DNA of 64,000 nt from Marsupella aquatica (GCA_973895155.1 OZ316891.1:1922001-1986000), one strand, 5' to 3'; shown: positions 23,086 to 35,721, numbered from the stretch's first letter. Numbers and translations: made by a program. The notes: generated from the letters alone by a model not told the origin.

Positions 23086-23612
23086 GAAGCCCGAATGGAC
23101 CCGTTTGAGAAACTGCTCAGATGGAATCGCACGATCTGCATGGACCCCAGCGAAACCTTCTATTTACTCATATAATATATATTGCAATGTGAAATCGCTA
23201 TGTGAAATCGAAACGGGAAAAGACGAGGACCATTGTTGGAAACAGTTTTTAATTAATTAACTCCCCCAACCCCCAAAGTGTTAGGAATTATAAATCACTT
23301 TGCCAAAGAACCCAAAACGCAAATTTAACCCCATATTGGGCCACACGCAGGAGCCCCAGTAAAGTCCAATAAGAGCGATTAGGCCAGAACCAGAGAATCC
23401 TATATTCTGTGGAAAGGGAAACCGGATGGACCTCTGGGTTTGCAAAAATGCTAGGATTGACTTGCGCAACCCACATGGACCTCACTGGAACCTTCTTGCT
23501 CAGATACTACATATGACCTGGGAAAGTGAAATCTAAGCAGGAAATTGAGACCACTATTTTTGGAAACTGGTTTTTTACTAAACTGTCCCCAAACTGATCC
23601 ATATTAGTTTAA
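23086..23612. repeat. Diverged direct repeat of about 200 bp
   Basis: Segment 23086-23283 and segment 23413-23612 align throughout. Shared landmarks in order are ATGGACC, CATGGACC.CA, AACCTTCT..TACTCA or GCTCA, GTGAAATC, GGAAA.., TTGGAAAC.G, then T-rich and C-rich ends. They are separated by about 330 bp. This looks like an old local duplication or two copies of a repeat family. Confidence 0.65.
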
Positions 23613-23814
23613 GGACCTCTTGGTTATGTAAAGTTTAATGTTATTCAACAAGTTGGAGCAATGATGAGTTGTATATTGGAATGAGTTTGAATAATTATGT
23701 CCGTGAGAGGACAAAGATTAAATGAGGATTTAGATTGAAGTGAGTTTTAAGGTAATGAGCACAATTTCATTGAAGAAAAAAAAAAGATTACTCATGGTTA
23801 GTGTCCATGCAAAA

Positions 23815-23960
23815 TATTCCCTTGGTATTCCATATCCAAAGTCCTTGCACTATGTTATAAAAGCAAACGTGTTTCTTAGATCCTTTGGTATTCCTCTATC
23901 CATAGTAGTCAGAGGTTTTTCTACATTCCTTTGGTATTCCCCTATCCATAGTAGTGGAAT
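23815..23960. repeat. 46-bp tandem duplication
   Basis: TCCTTTGGTATTCC-CTATCCATAGTAGT occurs at 23881 and 23927, and a partial copy lies near 23818. Confidence 0.8.
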
Positions 23961-26205
23961 GGTTTCTTAGAATACCTTGGTAGATGATACACAACTTGAA
24001 GAGTTTCTTTCAACCCGTGTTTATTTTAAACATATGACAAGTACATAGAAAGTTTAAATAATTGATAAATCAATCACAATCCATTCAAAGGTTATTTCTT
24101 TTACCTAGTTTTTACAGTTGTCTTTGTTTATTTGAAGTGTTATTTTTCATTTTAATGGTGGACCTTGCCACCCAGCAGTCTTGGTTCCCAAATGCGTACA
24201 TGAAATTCCTCGAGTAAGCAACGCGGTGCCTCTATCACCACCAATGACAACTCTCATATGAAGCCGCATTTGCTCCTTAACACGATCATCGCTCAACAGT
24301 GCTTACAATTTGCATAGGCAACCAAAGACGTTTGTAAGTAACCCCATCATGATTTAGGATCCCTGGGCAAGATCATTGTCTTGCCTCAAACTCAACATTT
24401 GTTAGTAAGTAGGTTAGTGAATAGAGCCTCCCGTACCTAGGTGATCTTGCCATAAGTTGAAGCTAAGGTTGACACCCACTATTTGTCCACAATAGTCCCT
24501 CTGTTGGGTGTCGCCCAAGCTTCCCCGGCCACTTTCTATCCGTCACTGGCTGACCGCCCTGTCCCCAAGACATGTTCATGGCCCAAATTAATAGCTAGCT
24601 TGTCCCTAAGCTTTCCTAAGCTAGCTTATCCCAAACAGCGGGACCAGTTTGGCCCCGACTCTAGCAACCATCTCTAAGGCTCCCACTCAGCTGAGAGTCT
24701 AGTAAGGGGCCAATGCACATAGACCTCAACACTCATGTCTACTCTGCAATTCCTCCCCTCGCAAGCTCAATTGGGAAACTGAATGTGGGTTGACTGTTGT
24801 TTCGGCAGGATTTGGCAAGTGAGCGAGATAGTCCCCAAAAACCTCAAGAACCAAAGGCACCCCAAGACCCAACTACTCCTAGGAGGGTGTATTGATTTCC
24901 TCAAGAGTTTTTCAACGCATCCAAGAAGTCCTCCAACTGACTTCTCATTGAGAAGTTATTGTCGTCTCTATTTAACGTTTCCCCTTAGTGAGTGGTGTGT
25001 GGCCGTAGGCAGAAGGAAGCTTCAGTGTCGTTTTGGTGGGTGGAATGTTGGAAATGGGCAAGCGACTACCTCAAACAGACGAGTTGCCAACATTCTTAAA
25101 ATTATGGAAGCTAAGGAGTAGGCGAAGGGCAGCGGATGTTTTCTCAAGATTCTGGTTGTGGAGAGTGTCGAGGTGACTGAAAATTGTGTTTCACTGAGAG
25201 CCTGAAGAGGTGTGACCATTTTGAGCCCAAGAGTAGCTGCAGCAAAGGAGCAAAGGCGATGTAATCAAAGAAATCAAATTGACATGTGTGTGACGATGAT
25301 GACATTTTGATTTGGGCAGGTGAGCAAACACATTTCTTCAGTCCAAACCAGAGGTGGGCATCCCACTATTACATTTTGGGACTTGGTGGTGATTTTTCTT
25401 TGAGGTCTTTAAGTGGTGCAATGCCAATAACTCTGTAACTTACTGCCCCCCTTAAGTTGTTTGATTTTTATTGGGAGCAACCTGCCCCAGAACGCTGTTT
25501 GCAAGGGTCCCACCCTACCTCACTCACCCCTGCAGAACCACATTCAATCTTCAATCGGCCTTGATTGAACCACCCACTTCTGCGACGCTGCCCCACCACA
25601 AGTCCTCCTTGTTTAATGTCAGCCGTCCTTATGGGGGATCAGACGGCCCACACCTGCAACTCTTGTTTGATTGCATCCATCCAGTCGGGGATTGGTCGGC
25701 CCTAGTAGCCTGCCACAAACTGTTAATTGTCACGGGTCACCCATCCCCACCCGCCGGGTGATCCAGCTGCACCTTTTTTCAGCCATTAGATTGGATTGAT
25801 CCAACGGTCCTTGTCGACCTGCTCTTAATTGACCGATATTGACTATAGTCGTCTGATTGCCTAGATTTGACGGTTATGATTGAGCAATACACTCTCACCC
25901 AGTCACACTATCGCGCCTCTGTGTTGCGCTTGTAGCTGTGGATCCCCAAAATCCAACAGTCCTAATTGAAGCCTGATGAAGGGCCCTATCACAGAGAGAA
26001 CGGTCCCCCATCAAGAATCTATTGTAGGCTAATCACCATTAACATCCTAATTAATGGCAGTTTAGCCTAAGTAACTAGGAGTTAACCCAAGAGTAGAGTT
26101 ACCCCTAACAAAAATCACTTATATATCTTTATGTGCATAATGAAGGCATTATAATCATGTTAATGTACTCATAATGCCCTAAGAATACTGAGGGCGGTAA
26201 TGTTA
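23961..26205. other. No supported gene
   Basis: Several open frames of 60-112 codons lack any domain or start context. CC-rich sequence at 25480-25760 is followed by ATCCAACGGTCC (about 25800), wording common in worn plant repeats. Confidence 0.35.
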
Positions 26206-26211
26206 ATATTC

Positions 26212-26290
26212 GAGGGCATTGTGAGATAATATTTTAAGAGCGATAATGTTATGTCTAAATTTTGGAGCCATTATATCTCACAATGCCCTC
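26212..26290. repeat. MITE-like inverted repeat
   Basis: GAGGGCATTGTGAGAT at 26212-26227 is matched exactly by its reverse complement at 26275-26290; a shorter inverted pair (TAATGCCCT / AGGGCGGTA) lies just left. The AT-rich hairpin-forming block fits a small non-autonomous DNA transposon, but the outer ends and target duplication are unclear. Confidence 0.55.
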
Positions 26291-26710
26291 CAAGGAATAC
26301 AGTAGCCTATTTTACATGACTTTTGGCCAAAACTTCAGTTCCCATTCAGGTCATTGGGTGGTTTTAAAGTTTGCCAAGCCATTCACACTTTGCCACGTTA
26401 GCTCTTTTTAGGGTGGATTAAATCTCATTATTTTATACCATACATTTATATGGTTTACATCTACAACTATAATAAGTGATCCCGCCTTTTTTCATCCTTC
26501 GTCCCATTATGAAATCCAGAATCGAAGGGAATCAAAACTGGCCGTTAGATATTTTAGAGTATTTCCATATCCATTTGATTAGCACTTGCCCTCTCTAGCG
26601 AGGCCTCCCAGACCCATGCCTTCATTATGGACCCCCGGGCTAGCAATATACATATAGAGCATCAATGCTCGCAATACCTCGCCGACCCTCATGATGCCTC
26701 ACCCTGCCTC

Positions 26711-26820
26711 ACCCTCCCCTCGGTCCGAATGCACTCGCCCCTGCCTCTTGCCCTCCCCTCGGTCCACGCCCTGCCTTGCCCTTCCCTTGGTCCAATGCGC
26801 TCGCCCCTACCTCTCGCCCC
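26711..26820. repeat. Imperfect C-rich tandem repeat
   Basis: Three copies of a 30-40-bp CCCTCCCCTCGGTCC-type unit, starting near 26712, 26751 and 26779. The open frames across it are a product of the repeat. Confidence 0.75.
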
Positions 26821-27214
26821 CCGGCCCGACTCCCTATGGATTGGCCCTCATTGCATTGTGCAATGCACGGGCATAGGGCTCGTACTATATAACTTTCTTT
26901 GGAAAATGAAAACTCCTACCATGGAGAGCAAAACTTTATTGATAACAATAAACAGTTACTTCAATAAGGGTAGTCTAAGTGACCTAATCCTGTGAAGAGT
27001 GTGTGTATGCATGATTGATGGAGGGTCAATCTATAATATCTAATGTCTGTAATATCTATGTCTAATATGCCTTGTAAGTAGTGAACATAAGTGCCATGCG
27101 GGCCAATTTACTACAATCAGTCCTACACATTCAATACTGTATAAGCCTATGTCTACAAGTAACTACGACATTATTTAGTTCCCCAACTTCCTAATAGAAA
27201 TTGAAACAGTGCAG

Positions 27215-27875
27215 TTGTTGACAAACTGCACTTTAGTGAAAATTAAGTGCATGCACAAGATTCACAACAACAGAGCTAGGCTAACAAGAAGCAATGCCAA
27301 CTTGTTAGACAAATGGACCCTTGCGCATATGAAAGATGGGCTCGTCCTTCCCTGTTTGACTATACAATTCAGACTTCTTGTCGGCACTTCAATACTCAAT
27401 GAAACGCATGGTATAGTCCCATTATTGTTGGGTCGGATATATGCTACTGTCCTTACAAATCTGCTCAAAAAACTTGATCAAGATTGACGCACATTCAGCC
27501 AAAGAGAGATCCTTGAATAGAACATTGGCATCTCACCCTTTATACTCTTGAAATCGATTGACTGCCCATTGATCCATAGGAGCTCTAGGATTAAAACCGC
27601 CCTTTGCAAGGGTCTTTTGGAACTGCGGATCTTTTGCAAGCAATTTTACAACTGCCTAGCCCTCAATTTTGATCACGATCCGGTCCTCCTTAGGCAGCTC
27701 ATTTGCATGTAACCTGTCTAAACTCGCATTCACCTATTGCAGCTCAGCCATACAACTTTCATCAAACATGCAATCATTCCAGGAACTACTCATTGTGTTG
27801 TCAGAGATAGTAACACCTTTCATCAAAGACATTCCTATGCTAAATGACGGCCTCTCCATCCGAATCAGCAATGCA
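27215..27875 (-). pseudogene. Decayed unidentified coding sequence
   Basis: One minus-strand reading frame reads like protein but is broken by several stops. Landmarks are MERPSFSIGMSLMKGV near 27865, VVKLLAKDPQFQKTLAKGG near 27630, and LSLAECASI..FFEQICKDSS near 27490. Amino-acid composition is normal and the frame is held for over 500 bp, so this is a dead gene or a transposon-captured fragment. I do not recognise the family. A 28-bp duplication (AATCAGCAATGCACAAACT at 27863 and 27891) sits at its upstream edge. Confidence 0.5.
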
Positions 27876-27999
27876 CAAACTATCCATCCAAATCAGCAAT
27901 GCACAAACTAGCCCGGTCCTCCAACACCTCAATTCACCAATCTGTAGTTGCGCATGGACAGTTCATGGCAACAGCAGTTAGAGGAAATAAAATCATTCT

Positions 28000-29400
28000 C
28001 GTTGAAATTTGTTTGTGGTATCTATGAATTACAATTTCATACAATCTAAAGTATGTTCCAACATGGCCGCAACCCTTCTGACAACTTTACTAGAAAGATC
28101 ATTCAAGGCAAGCTGGCTGTTTGGTAGCTCAATTGTTATCGAGCGTTTATCGAGTGCGTTGTAACAAGCGGAAAAAGGGTTATGGGTTTTTGGCAGACTA
28201 TAGACTGAGTATGTTTTTGCATGAACCAGGTCTCTTGCCATTGCATTTGGCTTGGAGTAGGAAATGCAAAGCACTATGGCTCAATAGAAAGATTGCAGCA
28301 AGACAAGGAGATGGAACAAAAAGTTTTCCTATCAAAGTTGACACTTTTCTTGTTCAATATGGAAGTGACAAGGTGTATAAAGCGACAAAATTAAGTTTGT
28401 TTTACGGCTTGATTTTCCTTTCAAGGGGAGTCATTTTGTGTGTTTACACACAAAGTGCGAATACATTTGTCTCGATACCCCCCATATTGCGGTTTTTTCT
28501 CGTCCACAGTCGTGGCTGCAAGCTGCACAACACTGCCAGTGCAATTTGCGTGCTCATTTGCCCTCTGCCCACCACCGGTCGGCCGCCCTGGCCACACCCT
28601 TCACGGCCCGCTTCACGGTCCCCTCTCGCCCCTTCACGTTACGGGCATCGGTTGACTATAAGAGCTTTTGGGCCAATCTAAATGTGCCATATCATCATTT
28701 TATGTCTCATGATGTGACTATACAGTTTTGACGCATGCATAAGTAGTTTTCTTGAATGTGCAAAGAAAGTACACTCACACTGTTAAACATACTGGACGGA
28801 TCCTGTTTATTGTCTAAGTATGCTAGAACATTTGTGGCCTATTTGTCGCAGGCATGCCCTCAACGTTGGCCAATGGGCTTGGACCATTACATGTATAAGG
28901 TATCCCGTATGCCTCCCAGAATACACGGGTCGACATATGGTCGACCTTGATACGCAGTAATGGTCCATCGCAGTATTTTAAGGTCATGTGTTGATAAATA
29001 TTACGACCCATCTCCATTGAATTCTCAACAAGTGTACCTTTCAATATTGCATTAAGGTCATCAGGGTGATATTTTGCTTTTTGGGGCTTTAGGCTACTAC
29101 CAGGTTAGCACTTTTGGCTTTGATTATATCTCGTTACAAAATGATCATATACTACTTAGACTTTTTATCCTTTTTATCCCATTAAGGGACTGGCCCGGTC
29201 CTTAACTGTATACATTACAAATGGTACTAATCTCTCTGCACATTTGAGCATTGAAAACTGTGTGAAAATAAGGTAACTCTGAGCCAATCAGAACTCAGCA
29301 CATGACCTGTTAGTAAGATGAAGGACGTATGTATCCCTTTAAGAGAATACGGTCTCCCCTATTTCTCCCCGCGTACCTCGTAAAGGCTACCGTACGTCCT
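28000..29400. other. No supported gene
   Basis: The 186-codon plus-strand frame (28121-28681) shows no domain, has no splice support and overlaps frames on the same strand. I leave it unannotated as a gene. Confidence 0.35.
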
Positions 29401-29506
29401 TAATCCTAAACATTATTCCTTTGCTCCCCGGATATACAGTAGTCACAACCTCGCGACTGTGTATGCAACCACGGGCAGTACTCCCCACGCCCACGCCATC
29501 CCCAAT

Positions 29507-29605
29507 ATTCTGTGCTGCAACTCGGCTGCAGCTTCGTTGCAGTCTGTTGACTTCTTGCTCGCTCGCCAATCTGCTCTCTCAGCTCTTCGACTTGCGAGTC
29601 TTTCT
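29507..29605 (-). repeat. Fragment resembling the RLP24 coding sequence
   Basis: Plus-strand bases 29513-29605 align with 22344-22430, inside RLP24. A 17-base identity (AACTCGGCTGCAGCTTC) and a 15-base identity (GTTGACTTCTTGCTC) are in the same order and nearly the same spacing, followed by 20 of 25 matches. Orientation matches RLP24. It lies in the leader region of the ORM gene, not in its coding sequence. Confidence 0.6.
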
Positions 29606-29655
29606 GCAAATCCGCGATCGTTTGTTAGGAAGGGGTCTCACTAGGCTAGGGACCG

Positions 29656-31800
29656 ATGGCGCAGCAGAGTATTGGATCGAGGAAATTTGACAGAGGAATA
29701 GGAGGAGGAGGAGGAGGGGGAAGTTTTGGAGGATCAATTACAACGACAATGCCTACCGTGGTGGGAAATTTAGGGTACGTGAAGGTGGTCCCTCCGCCTG
29801 ATCTGAATAAGAACACGGAGTGGTTTCTCTACCCGGGTGTCTGGACGAGCTATATTCTCATCATCTTTATCGGCTGGCTCCTCATCCTCTCCGTCTTCAG
29901 ATGCTCCGCGGGCTCGGCTTGGACTGCTGTCAACTTGATTCACTTTGCGGTAACGGCTCTTGCATCCGATCTTTTGATGTGTTATCGTGTTGCCGCAATT
30001 GGGATTGACACGTTGCGGACCGCTAGCCCGATTTGACTTTTAGAGCCATCGCGCGAATTTTGTCTTGAGTGAGTGCCGTTTTCTTGTATGTGTGGGGACT
30101 TCGATTTGGAGGGCAATGAATGGGCGAAGATGTTTTGAGGATTTTCTTCGTCTCTTTTAGGGTTCTTATGAATCCCGTACGTAGTGCAGAACAGAGTACA
30201 AGGTGCAGACGTTGATGGTGTATTGCTCTTTCCCTTCTCCGCGATTTGATTGTGCAGGTAACATATCGATTTTTCCATTGGAAGAAGGGCTCGCCTTTTG
30301 GTGAAGATCAAGGAATGTACAACAAATTGACATGGTGGGAACAAGTAGACAATGGACGGCAGCTGACACGCAACCGAAAGTTTCTCACGGTGGTCCCGGT
30401 TGTCTTGTGAGTACTACTTATCTCAAGTTCTTCTGAATTTTTGTATACTGTCACATGGAGGGATTTGGTCTGTTATTTTCTTGTGTTTGAGGTGGGTTTG
30501 AGTAGAGTAGCAAGGTGCCGCAGCTTTTCTTCCAGCAAGATTGTGTCGCTATGGCGTCTTCGTGACTGTCTTTCTCTCTGGATTCCGTGAGAATTACAGC
30601 TCTTTCCGTGACAATTTTCTCTCCAGTTTCGTGTCTTCCGTGCGAGGCTAATGTTTGTCCAATTTTACACCTGCTTGCCTGGAAGCCAATGTTCATCAGG
30701 GGACATTCAGCAAGAGTCCCAGACACGTTTGAGTTACATTACTGCTTACTCTCGGGCATTTTTTATATGTCCGTTCTAAAAATTGTATCAATTCCTTATC
30801 ACGGACTATTTCCAAGACAAATTTACTCAGTCGCAGTTCATATCAACTTTCACTTGGACCCTGTAGAGTTTTGTTGTGAGGAAATTTCAAATATGGATGA
30901 GGAATCGTTGTGTAAACGAGGTTTCCACTCTGTGATCGTAGTCTAGAATACACCTATACAGGAATCATTGACCAGCTCATAATGGTGACCTAGTGACGCA
31001 ACTGGTTGCGAGGATTGGCTCGCTGATTCTTGAAGTGCACATGTCCTTCCTTTGATTATACTCTCTCTATTTCCTCACGGCTGGACAAAGTTGAGTCCGT
31101 GTTATCCCGTCAATCTTCTTGCCATGGACAACTGCTCCAAGTCGGTCATGGCAGCCTAGATATTGTACAACTCCCCGGGAACAAGTCAGTACGTGTAGGT
31201 ATTTTAGGGTATGTCTCAGTCACCAGCACTTTGCCGAGTTCTGCTAGGCAAGATTATGCATGACGGTTCGAAGTAGAGAATGGTTCTCATCCGTTGTTTA
31301 AAGTAGAAAGTTAGTACAAGCGCTGCCTGCGGGATGAGTTGGGTGGAGAGTATGCCTTAGCTTATTGTACCTGTCTTGATGGTCTGTAGAGGCGGTTACA
31401 AATCTCTTGAGGTTTGCATACCAAGGTCAAATGTTAAGCTCCTTGTCAAGGTGAATCTCGCTTGTCTAGTTTTAGACATTTTCTAGGGTTTTTCGCTCAG
31501 TCTGTGGATGGTGTCGGGTTCTAGGTTATCAATTACATTTATTGTGTTTCTAACCTAAGATATTGTTATGTGCTCTAGCTTCTGCGTTACATTCGGTGGG
31601 ATTTTCTTCTTGCACTTGTAACTAACGACTTTTTATGTATTGAAATTGGGTGCAGGTATGTGATAGCGTCTCATACAACGGGCTACAGGAGTCTGTTTCT
31701 GCTTTTGAACACGATTGCAGTTTTTGTCCTCTTAATCGCCAAATTTCCGAACATGCATAAGGTTCGAATCTTTGGCATCAATTCAGACTATCCGACATAA
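29656..31800 (+). CDS. ORM: ORM/ORMDL family regulator of serine palmitoyltransferase
   Basis: Three exons (29656-29949, 30258-30406, 31656-31800) join in frame to 195 residues. ORM proteins sit in the ER membrane and restrain serine palmitoyltransferase, the first enzyme of sphingolipid synthesis. Diagnostic stretches are VPPPDLNKNTEWFLYPGVW, GWLLILSV, WWEQVDNGRQLTRNRKFLT, VPVVLYVIASHTT and AKFPNMHKVRIFGINS at the C-terminus. Hydrophobic segments match the usual membrane spans. Junctions are GCG/GTAACG..CAG/GTAACA and CTT/GTGAGT..CAG/GTATGT. The protein carries an extra N-terminal stretch of about 38 residues with a Gly run (16-22), longer than the usual 155-160 residue plant protein. A second ATG at 29749 would give 164 residues and may be the real or an alternative start. 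Phe replaces the usual Gly in the VSGCS segment. Confidence 0.97.
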
Positions 31801-33140
31801 AATTGCCTTGACCGCGATGGCACTCAGGTGCAACCGTCCGGCTAGGGTACTTTTATCATGGGACTTCTACCTGAGAAGAGTTGTTGCCCTATTACGACAG
31901 GGTTGGGGGCAGATGAGTCTGATGCCGGATTGCACTTGGTGGACAGTGGAGAAACTGACGAGATTAATCACGGTCTATGTTTAAGCATATACTTGAAGAC
32001 CAGGAGCTCCCAACTAAATCATGTTCTATACCTAGTTAAATCCTAGATTTCTCATAATGTCTCCGCTTTTGTAAATTTCCTTAAACTCGTTTCCGAAAAT
32101 CCCGAGGCACATACGGTACATGAAGCTGTCTTAACTTTACAAGTATAGCTGACATCCGATGTAGCAATGAGACTGGGTCAAACTAGCATTCACCGCCTGA
32201 AGTTCATATATATATTCGGAGCCGTTTATACTAGTTGATGGACAGTGTTTGTTCTAAGGTGATGCACATCTAGAGCATCGTTCCCATTTGGCTTTTGCAA
32301 CCTAGTTTTGTGTTTGAGGTTGTAATAAGTGACGTTGGAGATCTAAGGGTAGCTAGCACAGAAGTTAACTTAGTGCCCCTGCTCAATATAGTTGATTTGA
32401 AAATGCAGCCCAAGGAACTTAATAAGTTCGGCCTGTGTTTGTAATTTGTACATTTGACTGATTAAAGTGACAATACTCGTGATCTCCATATTGTAAGAAA
32501 AGTCTGGTTGATTGTTTGCAAACTCATTGTTAGCTTCTAGCTTGAACGGAACTTCTCGTGCTGTTCTTGCAAGGGAAAGTTTCTCAGCAGTCAACCCTAT
32601 GTTTCTCTTTGGAAGTCCATGACTACTCTCCGTAGAAGACTTTTGGCTTGCCATTTGAGGCAGGCTCACCGAATGCCTCGGAGGAAACCATGGAACTTTA
32701 GGAGTACTCTGTGCTTGCGATGGCCAGGTGAAGTAACGTTAACCTTCTAAGGTTGGAGGTCCTTATGCTACACAGGACAACGTGACAGCTCCAGATTAGA
32801 TAAGTAAGCCTACAGTAATATTGCAGTATCTCTGTTGTCGAATTCGCTGACATTCTAGGACAAGAAGTTGGTGAACTTTGTTTCTGGCGGTCTTGCTAGT
32901 CTGTGTAAAGGTTTCTCACTGGGTGCACTCTTGATATCTGAGCAATCGTCGTTTCTTTTAGTCTCGCTAACCTGAATCAAGTTGCCTTTTATAGTACCTT
33001 TGCTCCATCTAAGATTTAGCACTGTAACTGTTATTTCTCAGTTCCAAATTCGTTTTTGTCTCGTATGGCTTTGTATCACTAGGTGATGCTTTTGCTCCCA
33101 TAGGACAAGGACAATGGTCCGAGCATCAAAACCTACTCAA
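31801..33140. other. 3' flank and spacer
   Basis: No gene supported. The proximal part is presumably the ORM 3' untranslated region. Confidence 0.4.
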
Positions 33141-33143
33141 AAT

Positions 33144-33191
33144 CAACGGAATCAGATAATACATCTCAACATGTATTATCTGATTCCGTTG
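33144..33191. repeat. Perfect inverted repeat, 21-bp arms, 6-nt loop
   Basis: Arms 33144-33164 and 33171-33191 are exact reverse complements, separated by CTCAAC. The left arm begins CAACGGAATCAG. No terminal duplication is apparent. Confidence 0.97.
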
Positions 33192-35435
33192 CCATGCCCG
33201 AGGAGGTTGGATTCTACTGATGGACGGGTCGTTTCACAGATATGGTATTAACTCACGCCTCACATTACTTTATGGCATCGGCAAGAAATGATTGGTTTAA
33301 GTTACTGTCAACAGCGGGTTCCAATCTTCAGATATTTTTGCCTTGAAAGCCGAAAGGAGACCCGTCAACAGAACGACCTTCTGCTCCGGAGCATGCCATC
33401 TTATGTAGGGTGCAATTATCAGATATTGAAAGTTTTGCTGCTGCCAATTTTATTAATTCTGCTAGAGTTGTAAGCCAGGATGTCTATGGCCCTGGAACTG
33501 CTTTTCCCACTTCAGAGCACTGGAAAATGTGCTAAGTGTGTTTAGCTCTCTGAATGTGGTTCCCGGGTGGCACTTCGCCGTACGGTGCAATTCATGCTAC
33601 TGAGTCCTATACTCTCAGTTTCTTCTAGGATTTCCACACATGAAAGGAACAACTGAGACCCACGTCTAAGGCCACTCCTATATCCTCCAAGTATTCTCAA
33701 CTTTGAATGAAAGCACTGTTTTACTGTAGGCTTTCATTCGAAACTGCTCTCCAGACCTTCACAAGGAAATTTTGTCAAAAGGAACTATGGTTTTCCCCTC
33801 TTTGGGCGGGAGAAATGACTTCTAAAGAATTCTCGATGTACTAAGCACCTTGGATTGAAGGCTTCACCTTTCAAGATGAGCACTCTGTATTTTGTTTGAG
33901 AGACTGCAGCTTGGGTTGAAGATTGTACTAGAATGTGACCGGCAAGGTAGTGTTGTTACACGTTTCACCTACCTAAAATCTACATTGTGGAATCACTGTT
34001 CCAAAATATGTTTTTCTACATTATCCACTCAACGATGAAAATTTTACGGATTGTTAAGATCAATCATCAACTTGATATTGATTGTCCATCAACTATCTGT
34101 CTCATCAAAACAATACATTGATCCTTCGTATTGGCCACAACGTACAGGCAGCAGACTGCCAGTTTTGATCCTTTTCAATGATAAGAAAGCATGTCTGAAC
34201 CAGGATCGCGAGTTATCGATTTGTGGAATCCAGTTATTGTTTGGACCGATCCAGTTCTTGGGTTCCTCCGTCAGGTTAGCACACCCTTTCTGGTGATAAT
34301 CATGGACTCAAAAAGAATCAATGATGACCCAGAGTGGATGGTACGCTGCCTTTTAGCATGGTCTCCATATTCGTTCCCAACTCCATCCTTCGAACGTATT
34401 TTCTAGACTACAGTAAACTGTTTTCTTCTATGGGACGAGAACCACTGCAGAATAATACTTAACTACTTTTTCCTCAGCTAATCAATAATAGTCCTAACTG
34501 GAAAGTATCAATCTTGGATTCGGTGCAGATTTTTGAAAGGTCAGAATTTGAGTTTGATTTCATAAAATATTAGCCCAATGTACATGGGTTGCAGTGTCAT
34601 GCTAATGAGGGTCATAACATGAGAAACTTATTTCTGGTGTACATATTTGGCTTTAGTGCTATTTTGTTATTGACTGAACAAGGTCAAGTAGTTCTGTTGG
34701 GACTTGCAAATCTCTAACCTTGAGGGTAGGATAGTGATACGAGTGTAATACCCAAATCTACAGGACAGGGTGTAGCCGGTAATGGAAAGTACAGAGATGG
34801 AGAAGTTCATTCATTCTTTGTGTGAGCTCTCCGGTCATGGATCTGATGTTCATTCAGTCTTCATGTGAGCTCTTTGATCATGGACCTAGTTTATCATCCC
34901 TTCTAGGCCTCTTACTGGAGTTGGTTCTCAACCTCCGGTCAGCCACGCCTGATTGTGGTTACATCTCCTCTCGTCCTCTTGTTGAGCTCTTATTTGCCCT
35001 TCAGAGTTGGAATAAAGTTGCTAGGCCCTACCCTCCTTATAAAAACCCAGAGTGTTAGCTGGTTGATGACAAACAGGACAACCTTGCTTTTTGGAGTGAG
35101 AGAAACAAAAAAAATGTGTTGGATGTGGCTCCAGGAGAAATTAGTGAATTTTTCGTTTAGTAACATCCTCATGGAACTAAAAATGTCCCCTTATGTGTCC
35201 CCTTATGTGTCTTGTGAGTACCACAAGGAGGGTGCCATATGGATTATCGCTGGACGTCTTTTACATAACGAGTGGGGTAAGAGTTTGGTTGTGCCTTGGT
35301 GATCCAGACAATTTAAACCCTTGATTAGAGAGGGTAGGCTACACTTCACTTTAAATAAAGAGCTGGGATGGTATTAATAGGCTTTGGTCAAAACTTTACT
35401 CCACATATCAGCATTTTTGGGGACCCGTTGTTGTC
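33192..35435. other. No supported gene
   Basis: Short frames only; no domain recognised. Confidence 0.4.
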
Positions 35436-35438
35436 TAT

Positions 35439-35690
35439 AGGATTGGGGTAAGTCCAGTATAAGCCAACTGTCAAGTCAATGTAAAGCTAAAGTGGACCTG
35501 TCACTTGATATGGACCATTGTGATGACATCTTGGGGGGACCCATTCATTGTAGTCCACGTAGGGTTGGGAGAAGTCCAGTGCAAGTGAAGTGAGTCTCAG
35601 TTTCATGTAAAGTCAAAGTGGACTGGTCACTTGATATGGACCATCTTGATGGCATCTGAAAGCAAAATCTTGAAAGTGACTGCTAAATTG
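35439..35690. repeat. Imperfect tandem duplication, 122-126 bp
   Basis: AAGTCCAGT begins at 35450 and 35572, and CACTTGATATGGACCAT at 35502 and 35628. Two diverged copies. Confidence 0.88.
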
Positions 35691-35721
35691 TTGTCATTGC
35701 TTTCTTTGTAAAGCCTCCTCT

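Noticed and set aside
28121-28681. 186-codon plus-strand open frame
   Set aside because: No recognisable domain, composition or splice support; overlaps other open frames on the same strand in repeat-like DNA.
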